DNA from: JAJRZX01 sp964472295 | Lineage (GTDB): Bacteria; Desulfobacterota; GWC2-55-46; JADFVP01 | Direction of reading: 5' to 3' | Assembly: GCA_964472295.1 (NCBI GenBank) | Contig: CAYYJQ010000036.1 | Span: forward strand, 1 to 19,721 | Length of the DNA: 19,721 nucleotides | In this document: piece by piece, positions 6,518-12,396 of the stretch | Numbering within the stretch: position 1 is the stretch's first letter | How the letters are laid out: each line of letters begins with the position of its first letter | Translations under genes and position numbers: made by a program | The notes under the pieces: model-generated | Seen by the model: only the letters and a program-made list of their open reading frames with translations | Told to the model about the DNA's origin: nothing | Databases searched by the model: none

Positions 6518-7906
6518 TCAGAAGAAGAGGTCTCTCTTGCCTTTTTCCAGTTCTTTCATCTTATTGAGAACCTTTTGTTTAAGTCCAGGGTCTTTTATTT
6601 CATGGAGGCATTTTTCGAGGGCCTTTTCCATGGGTGCCCTCATTCCGTTGGTCTTTCCGTTCTGGTCGAGGAGGAATTCCTTTAGGGTAAGGGCCGCGTT
6701 TGCGGTGCAGAATTTTTCCATCTTACCCGAGCCCGTGATGTCCGTGAAGTTTGGGCCAGTTCGTCCCACGCGGTAGCAGGTGGTGCATAGGCTTGGCACG
6801 AGGCCTTCAAGGGCTATGGAGCCCATGACCTCAACAAGGCCCCGGTGGTCGTTTGTGGTGAACTGTCCCCTTGAGCCCTTATTTTTTTCTCCGTCTATCT
6901 CGTCTTCGGCGTAGCCTCCGGGGTCTGTGCGTGAGGCGGCGCTCAGCTGGCTAGCCCCGATATGGAGGAGTGTACTCCTGAGTTCAGGCGCCTCTCTTGT
7001 GGAGACCACCACGCCTGCCGTGGGCACGGCGAGGCGGAAGACAGCGGTTATCTTCTTGAGGTCTTCGTCCGTAACCTCGAATGGCACGGCCCCGAGGGCC
7101 GAGCCGGGCGCTGGCCTGAGGCGGGGTATGGAGAGGGTATGTGCGTGGGCGCCGTATTGCTCAAAGAGGTAGCGCGAGTGCGCGATCGTGGCGAGGCAGT
7201 CGAACCTGTAGTCATGGAGCCCGAGGAGCGGGCCTATGCCGAGGTCGTCAAATCCCGCGGCAACGGCGCGGTCCATTACAGTGAGGCGAAAGTCAAAGTC
7301 GCTCTTTTTCCCGAAGGGGTGCATCTTTTTGTAGGTGGGGCGGTGATAGGTCTCCTGAAAGACCTGAAAGACGCCCACGCCTGCTTTTTTCAGGACGCAA
7401 AGCGAGTCCACGTCCACGGGCGGGGCGTTGAGGTGCACGATTCTCATGCCGGAGTTCTCGTATACGGCGCGTACGCAGCCGGTGATGTAATCGATGCCAA
7501 AGCGGGGGTCTTCGCCGGTTACGAGGAGGACGCGCCTGAAACCCATGGCCACGAGGGCGCGGGCCTCTCGCGCGGCCTCTTCGGGTGTAAGGGCCTTTCG
7601 CGGCGCAGGGTCGCCGGAACTTCTGAACCCGCAGTACAGGCAACCGTTGACGCAGTAGTTGGATAGGTAAAGGGGCGCGAAGAGCACGGCGCGGCTCCCG
7701 AAGACGCGCTCCTTTACCTCGCCGGCCTTTTTGTATATGGCCCCGAGGAGGGTCTTGCCTTCCGTATTAAGGAGCACTGCGGCCTCTTCGAGGCCAAGGC
7801 CCTCTTTCCAGGACGCGCTATCAAGGCGCGAGAGGACCTGGCGCACCTCGCGCTCAGTCGACGGCCCCCTCTTTGCAAGGCCCTCTATTTTTTCAAAATC
7901 AAGCAT
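6518..7906 (-). CDS. hydG: HydG-type radical SAM tyrosine lyase in thiamine operon (HydG/ThiH family)
   Basis: The family cleaves tyrosine with a SAM radical to p-cresol and dehydroglycine. ThiH gives the dehydroglycine to ThiG, while HydG goes on to make CO and cyanide on a second cluster. This 462-aa protein has the radical SAM motif CX3CX2C (C85, C89, C92 in NYCVNGCLYC), GIGPLLGL (223-230), and a C-terminal CX2CX22C motif (C374, C377, C400) that marks HydG and is absent from ThiH as I know it. His256 in HAHTLSIPR sits where HydG places the ligand of its extra iron (from memory). Yet it is the first gene after a TPP riboswitch and upstream of thiS-thiG, which argues for a thiamine role. No hydE, hydF or hydrogenase is in the window. 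ATG at 7906 with a weak AGGA. Family certain; in vivo role open. Confidence 0.9.
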   Translation of the reverse strand: MLDFEKIEGLAKRGPSTEREVRQVLSRLDSASWKEGLGLEEAAVLLNTEGKTLLGAIYKKAGEVKERVFGSRAVLFAPLYLSNYCVNGCLYCGFRSSGDPAPRKALTPEEAAREARALVAMGFRRVLLVTGEDPRFGIDYITGCVRAVYENSGMRIVHLNAPPVDVDSLCVLKKAGVGVFQVFQETYHRPTYKKMHPFGKKSDFDFRLTVMDRAVAAGFDDLGIGPLLGLHDYRFDCLATIAHSRYLFEQYGAHAHTLSIPRLRPAPGSALGAVPFEVTDEDLKKITAVFRLAVPTAGVVVSTREAPELRSTLLHIGASQLSAASRTDPGGYAEDEIDGEKNKGSRGQFTTNDHRGLVEVMGSIALEGLVPSLCTTCYRVGRTGPNFTDITGSGKMEKFCTANAALTLKEFLLDQNGKTNGMRAPMEKALEKCLHEIKDPGLKQKVLNKMKELEKGKRDLFF

Positions 7907-7931
7907 GGTCCTGGCCTATTCAACGGCCCCG

Positions 7932-7995
7932 CTCATGGGGCCGCCCCTTGATTTAGCCAATAAAAAAACCGCCCTTTGCGAGGGCGGCCCATGAG
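7932..7995 (-). promoter_or_regulatory. nested inverted repeat around the thi terminator (possible alternative fold)
   Basis: On the minus strand CTCATGGGCCGCCC (from 7995) can pair with GGGCGGCCCCATGAG (to 7932) apart from one bulged base. The same upstream arm also forms the terminator hairpin at 7969-7987, so the two folds exclude each other. The distal arm lies downstream of the terminator, so this fold would only matter in read-through RNA, perhaps close to translation start at 7906. Confidence 0.55.
7962..7987 (-). terminator. intrinsic terminator between TPP riboswitch and first thi gene
   Basis: On the minus strand CCGCCCT, loop CGCAA, AGGGCGG is followed directly by seven Ts (7968-7962). 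It lies about 55 nt downstream of the TPP aptamer and 56 bp ahead of the start codon, the expected place for the expression platform of a transcription-terminating riboswitch. Confidence 0.88.
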
Positions 7996-8039
7996 TTGGT
8001 CCACAGGTGAGTTTACTCTTCCCGTGTCCGGCCGGTCTT

Positions 8040-8130
8040 TTGCTTCCCTACGCTGGCATTACCCAGATCAGGTCATTAGGGTCTCCTCCGCGCGCGGAGA
8101 ACTCTCAGCCCCCATGGGCTCCCCTGCTAT
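8040..8130 (-). ncRNA. TPP riboswitch (THI element)
   Basis: On the minus strand the aptamer reads GCAGGGGAGCCC, then GGGCTGAGA, a variable GC-rich arm (CTCCGCGCGCGGAG), ACCCT, GACCTGATCTGGGTAATGCC and AGCGTAGGGAAGC. These are the conserved THI-box segments in the right order, including the CUGAGA and the pyrophosphate-binding GACCUGAUCUGG parts. It lies between a promoter (8154-8182) and an intrinsic terminator (7962-7987), so binding of thiamine pyrophosphate is expected to cause premature termination of the hydG-like/thiS/thiG operon. The P1 stem is short, so the exact ends are approximate. Confidence 0.96.
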
Positions 8131-8153
8131 ATGATCCATTTGTCTGTACATCA

Positions 8154-8182
8154 AATTTATCAAAGGGTAATGCTTTAGTCAA
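8154..8182 (-). promoter_or_regulatory. sigma70-type promoter of the thiamine operon
   Basis: TTGACT (8177-8182), a 17-bp spacer and TAAATT (8154-8159) on the minus strand put the transcript start near 8147, about 20 nt before the TPP aptamer. The -35 box matches five of six consensus positions and the -10 four of six. The rest of 8183-8334 holds nothing I recognise. Confidence 0.65.
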
Positions 8183-8334
8183 GTTATTTAGGCTGAAGAG
8201 GAGGGGGCGGGAGGGCGGTAAAGAGATGAAGAAGCCAGGGTGCGGTTGTAAAAAAATTCGGCAGGTAAAGCGATTTCAATAACTGGCCCTTATGGGTAAA
8301 TTCAAGCCGCGTGGATAGGGGGGGGAGGGGGGGA

Positions 8335-8937
8335 TTATATTATCCTGCTTGCCGAGATTATGGACTCGGCGATTTCGCGCATCTTCTTGTTCTCTTTCTG
8401 GGAGTAGCGCTGAAGGACCTTGTAGGCGTCTTCTTCTGAGATGGTGCACCGTTTCATTAGAATGCCCTTGGCCTTTTCAATGAGTTTTCTCGTCTCAATG
8501 GCGTCCTTGAGGTCGCTCACCTCGCCCTTTAGGCCCAGGAACTCCCTGAAGCGGCTTAGGGCTATCTTTATGGCAGGGTCCAGTTGTTTTTTTGTAATAG
8601 GTTTAAGGAGGTAGGCGTATATACCGGCCTCAATGGCCCTTGCGGCCACATCGCTCGATGATACGCCGGTGATGAGGATAATGGGAAGGGACTTCTTGGC
8701 GCTTATGGCCTTGGCGGCCTCGATGCCGTCCATCTCTGGCATCTTTATGTCCATGATGACCAGCGTGGGGTCGAGCTTTTCCACAAGCTCCACGGCTTCG
8801 CGTCCGTTGGCCACGGCCCCAACCACCGAGTGACCGAGAAGTTCGAGCTGTCCAGAAAGAAATGCCCTCGTCTTCTCATTGTCCTCGGCAATAAGGACCC
8901 TCTGTCCTCTTGCCTTGTCTTCCTTTTTTGCCATCAT
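8335..8937 (-). CDS. response regulator with ANTAR RNA-binding output domain
   Basis: This is a receiver-ANTAR protein of the AmiR/NasT type, predicted to act by transcription antitermination on RNA hairpins. Counting from the second methionine (8934), the receiver (about 10-125) is intact: acidic pair E17-D18, phospho-acceptor D62 in IMDIKMPEMDG, T89 and K111 in LLKP. The ANTAR domain (about 137-198) has AKGILMKRCTISEEDAYKVL. The frame runs up to a TTG at 9000, but those residues lie over a promoter and the end of the preceding gene; tandem ATGs at 8937 and 8934 are the likely starts, without a strong Shine-Dalgarno. No sensor kinase is nearby, so the partner and target are unknown. No ANTAR-type double hairpin was identified with confidence. 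Confidence 0.94.
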   Translation of the reverse strand: MMAKKEDKARGQRVLIAEDNEKTRAFLSGQLELLGHSVVGAVANGREAVELVEKLDPTLVIMDIKMPEMDGIEAAKAISAKKSLPIILITGVSSSDVAARAIEAGIYAYLLKPITKKQLDPAIKIALSRFREFLGLKGEVSDLKDAIETRKLIEKAKGILMKRCTISEEDAYKVLQRYSQKENKKMREIAESIISASRII

Positions 8938-8973
8938 GACAAGCCCATAACCCTCAATGGTTATTATGACAGG

Positions 8974-9000
8974 ATAATATACAAGTGTCCTTAAAGTCAA
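8974..9000 (-). promoter_or_regulatory. promoter for the ANTAR response regulator
   Basis: On the minus strand TTGACT (8995-9000) and TATTAT (8974-8979) are separated by 15 bp, short but with good hexamers; TG bases lie just upstream of the -10. It overlaps the stop codon of the upstream membrane protein gene. A small inverted repeat ATAACC/GGTTAT (8947-8964) falls in the leader. Confidence 0.5.
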
Positions 9001-10337
9001 TGTTTTTTTGATGAGGCAGGGGCAGACCCCCTGTCCCCGGCGCAGGAGAGTGCCTTTTCAAGAAGGAGTGTAAGGATCAGGGCATACCCGAGAGAGGCAA
9101 GGTAGAGCCTGTGCTCGAAGATTACATCCACTATGGGTATGAAGCTTGAGGTAGGCAAGAGGATAACAAAGAACCAGATTATGAAGAAGGAGACGCACCT
9201 TTTGGCGGGCGCGCTCTTTCGTTGAGAGAGAAAAAAGAGAATGATTGCCAATGCAAGGAAGGAGGCGTGAATTATGATGGATACCACGGGGGGCGGCAGG
9301 GGTATGGTAAGGCGCGTGCCTTCATGGACCTCCGGGCGCTTGAAGAGCCCCCTTGAGACGGGAAAATCATAGTCAATGTTCTGGTTCATGGGGAGGACGA
9401 GGAGCGAGTAGTAATAGAGGAGGACATTGGATTCCGTAAGGAAGTACTCGTAGGGAGTTGTGGTGGTAACTCCGAAACCAGCCGTTGGAAGGCTCTTGAG
9501 GGCCGGAATGCCGGCGTATCTGTTGTCTTCACCCGTTGGTACCGGGGCCGGGGCGGTCTCCATGACGGATTTTTCGCTAACATCGCTGAAACCGCCGAGC
9601 GGGGCCACGGTATTGACTATGAAAAAGATGGAAAAGACCCCCAGGGCCGCGTAAAGGGGCCATTTTTTAAGGACTTCCCTGAACGAACCCTTGCTCATGA
9701 AGTAGATGTCATGGAGCAGGATAAGGAGGGGAAGGGTAATGGCTATCTCCTTGGAATAAAAGGCGGCTATATAAGAGAGAGTGGTGAAGGCAAAGTAAAC
9801 GTACCTCTTCAGGGCGGAAGACGAACGCGCGCCACGGATAAAGACTATGAGCCCAAGGAGGCTAAAGAGCGCGCAGAGTGACTCCATGCGCTGTACGACA
9901 TAGGTGACGGCCTGAGTCTGCACCGGGTGGAGCGAGAAGAGGGCGGCGCTGAGAATGGCTATAAGCCCGGCCCTGCCCCTTTCCATGCCGGCAAGGGAAA
10001 GGGTCTGCGCAAGGAAGATATAGACGAGGATGGCGTTTATGATGTGAATAAAGATATTAACGAGGTGATAGCCCCGCGGGTCAAGCCCCCCAACTGCGTA
10101 ATTAAGGGCAAGGCTCGCCATGGTGAGCCCCCTCTGACCCCAAAGCATGGCCGGGAGGTTTGAGAGGTTACGGATGACTGGATTGTTGATTATCCAGACC
10201 TCGTCGTCGAGCTGAAAGGCCCCTGATATGGTCCTGTAGTAGACGAGGAATATGAAGAGGGCAAGCGCGAGGAGAGGCAGGGCCACGGCCCATTTCCTTG
10301 AAAAAAACCTCTCCACGGGGTTATGCGTTGAATTCAT
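8997..10337 (-). CDS. polytopic GT-C-like glycosyltransferase (TMTC-like, no TPR domain)
   Basis: This 446-aa membrane protein has about ten hydrophobic segments (first at 17-34). Its N-terminal part resembles bacterial TMTC/O-mannosyltransferase-like proteins: an early loop acidic pair (LDDEVW, D44-D45), HPVQTQAVTYVVQRME (137-152), YSKE (194-197) and EHRLYLA (408-414). Such proteins are GT-C enzymes that transfer sugar from a polyprenyl-phosphate donor outside the membrane; many relatives carry TPR repeats at the C-terminus, which are absent here. The residues around 243-300 form a hydrophilic, low-similarity loop. It is downstream of a GT2 enzyme and a DUF2304 protein on the same strand, which suggests one glycosylation pathway. 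The acceptor and sugar are unknown. The start ATG at 10337 follows GGGAAG closely. Confidence 0.82.
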   Translation of the reverse strand: MNSTHNPVERFFSRKWAVALPLLALALFIFLVYYRTISGAFQLDDEVWIINNPVIRNLSNLPAMLWGQRGLTMASLALNYAVGGLDPRGYHLVNIFIHIINAILVYIFLAQTLSLAGMERGRAGLIAILSAALFSLHPVQTQAVTYVVQRMESLCALFSLLGLIVFIRGARSSSALKRYVYFAFTTLSYIAAFYSKEIAITLPLLILLHDIYFMSKGSFREVLKKWPLYAALGVFSIFFIVNTVAPLGGFSDVSEKSVMETAPAPVPTGEDNRYAGIPALKSLPTAGFGVTTTTPYEYFLTESNVLLYYYSLLVLPMNQNIDYDFPVSRGLFKRPEVHEGTRLTIPLPPPVVSIIIHASFLALAIILFFLSQRKSAPAKRCVSFFIIWFFVILLPTSSFIPIVDVIFEHRLYLASLGYALILTLLLEKALSCAGDRGSAPASSKKH

Positions 10338-10394
10338 ACTTCCCTTTTCTTCTCTTTGGGATTTGGCGGCGGGGGGGAGACGGGGCCGGCGGGA

Positions 10395-10781
10395 TCAAGG
10401 TCCTTTATCTCCTTTTTCGTCTTTTTCAGGGCCGGACAGGAGGCCGGCCTCTTTCAGGGTGTTCTTCAGCAGGGTAATCTCCTGCGTAAGTACCTTGTTT
10501 TTATCGTGAAATATGGATATTACCACGGAAAAATGCAGGATTATGAGCATTATAAAGAGAAAGGCCACGAGGAAGAGGAGAGAGGGGGGATAGGAGACCC
10601 CTATATACCCGGCAATGGTATCAAGGAGGTTCTTCTTCAGGGCCAGCACCACGATGGCGAGCGCCGAGGCGAGCCAGAGCACAGAGTATTTTTCCTTGAG
10701 GAGGCCGCGCCGGACAAAGTCAACCACCAGAACGAAGAGGACAAGGGCGCCGGCTATGGCGAGTATCTGGTACAGGTACAT
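10395..10781 (-). CDS. DUF2304 family small membrane protein
   Basis: The 128-aa protein has three membrane segments (about 4-21, 33-50, 66-88) and then a charged, probably helical tail (91-128). Its size, the EKYSVLWL stretch after the first segment and the position next to a GT2 glycosyltransferase fit DUF2304, a family of unknown activity often found beside polyprenyl-phosphate sugar synthases. GGGAG lies close before the ATG at 10781. It lies 32 bp after the GT2 gene and 57 bp before the GT-C-like gene. By position it could play the part of GtrA-like flippases or anchor the GT2 enzyme to the membrane; this is inference from context. Confidence 0.8.
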   Translation of the reverse strand: MYLYQILAIAGALVLFVLVVDFVRRGLLKEKYSVLWLASALAIVVLALKKNLLDTIAGYIGVSYPPSLLFLVAFLFIMLIILHFSVVISIFHDKNKVLTQEITLLKNTLKEAGLLSGPEKDEKGDKGP

Positions 10782-10813
10782 TTATGCTCCCAGACCTTTT
10801 GAGATGTAAAAGG

Positions 10814-11524
10814 CTAATCCACCCTCTTAAGAAGGTCCACGAATATGGCAAGAAGGACCTTGACCATGTAATAGGCACTCTTTAGCGGTGTGATGGAAGA
10901 GCGCCCCCCCTGCCTCGGGGCCATCTTAACGGGTGTCTCCATTATACTAAAGCCCTTTTTATGAAGCAAGACAAGGGCCTCGACCTCGGGATAATCATCG
11001 GGGTAATGGCCGCTGAAGAACTCGATGCACCTACGGCCCGATGCCCTGAAGCCAGAGGTCGTGTCCGTGACTTTCTCGCCAATTATGAAGGAGACGAGGC
11101 GCGAGAATATGACCATACCCGCGCCGCGCGCCATGGAGGGTCGGTACTCTGTCTCTGTTAAGAACCTCGAACCCACCACGAGGTCAGCGCTGTTCTCAAG
11201 AAGGGTCTTTACAAGGTCTTTTACCTGGCCTGCCGGGTGCTGGCCGTCACCGTCCACCTGCACCGCTATATCAAAGCCCTTCATGAGGGCATACTTGAAG
11301 CCTGTCTGCATGGTGGCGCCTATGCCCAGGTTAAAGGGGTGAGTGAGCACGGTGGCGCCTTTTTCCCGGGCTATTTCGCCTGTGCGGTCCGACGAGCCGT
11401 CGTTTACCACCACGATGGCGGCGTGCTTCTGATGACGCATCAGGGCATCTATGACGCCCCCTATGTTGGCCTCTTCGTTAAAGGCGGGTATGATTATCAG
11501 TATCCTTGGTTTCGAGAGAGTCAT
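10814..11524 (-). CDS. GT2 family glycosyltransferase, polyprenyl-phosphate sugar synthase type
   Basis: The 236-aa protein is a GT-A fold enzyme like dolichol/undecaprenyl-phosphate mannosyl- or glucosyltransferases, which load a sugar from a nucleotide donor onto a lipid phosphate. It shows IIPAFNEE (11-18), VVNDGSSDRT (39-48), the metal-binding DGDGQHP (91-97), VVGSR (116-120) and the QGGRSS segment (205-210). It has no clear C-terminal membrane helices, unlike GtrB. A TTG at 11566 would add 14 residues with no ribosome site, so the ATG at 11524 is preferred, although no strong Shine-Dalgarno precedes it. It is the first gene of the glycosylation cluster, downstream of tRNA-Leu and a strong hairpin. 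Confidence 0.9.
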   Translation of the reverse strand: MTLSKPRILIIIPAFNEEANIGGVIDALMRHQKHAAIVVVNDGSSDRTGEIAREKGATVLTHPFNLGIGATMQTGFKYALMKGFDIAVQVDGDGQHPAGQVKDLVKTLLENSADLVVGSRFLTETEYRPSMARGAGMVIFSRLVSFIIGEKVTDTTSGFRASGRRCIEFFSGHYPDDYPEVEALVLLHKKGFSIMETPVKMAPRQGGRSSITPLKSAYYMVKVLLAIFVDLLKRVD

Positions 11525-11558
11525 GGCCCGGTCTTCTGTATCAGGCAAGGAACAAGGA

Positions 11559-11591
11559 CAGGTCAAGAGGGCTGGCAGACCTCTTGACCTG
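11559..11591 (-). repeat. 12-bp perfect hairpin between tRNA-Leu and the GT2 gene
   Basis: CAGGTCAAGAGG (11559-11570) pairs perfectly with CCTCTTGACCTG (11580-11591) around a 9-nt loop. It begins 7 nt after the encoded CCA of tRNA-Leu and ends 34 bp before the GT2 start. There is no T-run, so it may be a tRNA trailer structure or a rho-independent terminator with a weak tail. Confidence 0.75.
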
Positions 11592-11597
11592 AAAGCA

Positions 11598-11685
11598 TGG
11601 TGCCGAAGGGGGGACTCGAACCCCCATGGGCTCAGAGCCCACTAGATCCTGAATCTAGCGCGTCTACCAATTCCGCCACTTCGGC
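11598..11685 (-). tRNA. tRNA-Leu (anticodon CAG), CCA encoded
   Basis: On the minus strand the gene runs from GCCGAAG TG GCGG through an anticodon stem CTAGA/TCTAG with loop TTCAGGA (anticodon CAG, reading CTG). It has the long variable arm of a class II tRNA (TGGGCTCTGAGCCCA) and ends with the T-arm GGGGG-TTCGAGT-CCCCC, CTTCGGC, A and CCA. All stems are intact. Confidence 0.97.
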
Positions 11686-12104
11686 AGGTAATGAACAAAA
11701 AAGACGGGGGTCAGGGTTTATAAAAAACCTTGAGCCACGCGGCCTTTCAGTATATATTTATCTTACGGCAGTCCCGCTTGAGCCCAGCCTGCCTCCCGGG
11801 CCCCTTGTGCGCGCGCGGGCCGGGCAACCCTTTTCCACGGCCGCGCCCCTGGACCACGCGGGCAGGACCTTTTAAAGAAATGAAAAGCCGCGCACCTCGA
11901 AGACCTCTCTCCTTGATTCAGGGACGGATTAAGGAGAAGTTCCTCAAGAGACAGACGGACATTCAATGAGAAATACTCTCACGCAGAGGGGGTATAAGTC
12001 AAGGGAGTTTTTAAAGGGGGGGGCGGGGGGACGCTCTTGGCGGGCATTACGCCTTATGGGTAAGATAAGAAGAGAGATAATGTAAAGAAGGAGAGAACAG
12101 TATA
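11686..12104. other. 419-bp intergenic region without a recognised gene
   Basis: It separates minus-strand tRNA-Leu from the plus-strand Dabb gene and must hold divergent promoters. 11690-11760 is A/T-rich, 11770-11870 is very GC-rich with GCGCGCGCGGGCC-like stretches, and 12015-12035 is a G-run. A weak promoter candidate for the plus-strand operon is TTGGCG (12037-12042), 18 bp, TAAGAT (12061-12066). I looked for 6S, SRP, RNase P and tmRNA signatures on both strands and found none. The small open frames here resemble no protein I know. Confidence 0.6.
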
Positions 12105-12395
12105 ATGATTACACACATCGTGCTCTTCAAGTTGAGAGAGAGGAGCCGTAAAAACATGGACAAGGCCCTTGGGCTCCTGAGGGGGCTCGAAGGCGCGGTC
12201 CCCACCCTCCGCGGGCTTACAGTGGGAGAAGACGTTGTCCGGGCCGGGCGCTCCCATGACATAGGACTAATAGCGCGCTTTGATGACCTTTCGGGGCTCG
12301 AAGCGTACAGAAAAGACCCGAAGCACGTACGGGTGGCGGAACATATGAGAGAGATAAGCGGGTCCATCGTGGCCGTTGATTTCGAGGAGAAGTGA
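12105..12395 (+). CDS. Dabb (stress-responsive A/B barrel) domain protein
   Basis: The 96-aa protein begins MITHIVLFKL and has the FDDLSGLEAYRKDPKHVRVAEH pattern of the Dabb family, small dimeric ferredoxin-like barrels. Functions known in the family vary widely, so none is assigned here. AAGGAG (12088-12093) lies 11 nt before the ATG. Its stop codon is immediately followed by the TTG start of rnr, so the two are probably co-transcribed, and it may be the first gene of the rnr-lpxH run. Confidence 0.9.
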   Translation: MITHIVLFKLRERSRKNMDKALGLLRGLEGAVPTLRGLTVGEDVVRAGRSHDIGLIARFDDLSGLEAYRKDPKHVRVAEHMREISGSIVAVDFEEK

Positions 12396-12396
12396 T

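Noticed and set aside
5058..6776. Long plus-strand open frame of 572 codons opposite thiG, thiS and the hydG-like gene
   Set aside because: It is antisense to three clearly recognised genes and runs through the repeats. Its translation resembles no family; it is a by-product of GC-rich codon bias.
8938..9000. TTG start at 9000 for the ANTAR regulator
   Set aside because: The extra residues overlap a good promoter and the stop of the preceding gene, and the receiver fold begins after the ATGs at 8937/8934.
11763..11966. 67-codon minus-strand open frame in the gap before the Dabb gene
   Set aside because: No Shine-Dalgarno and no family resemblance; proline/arginine-rich translation of a GC-rich stretch.
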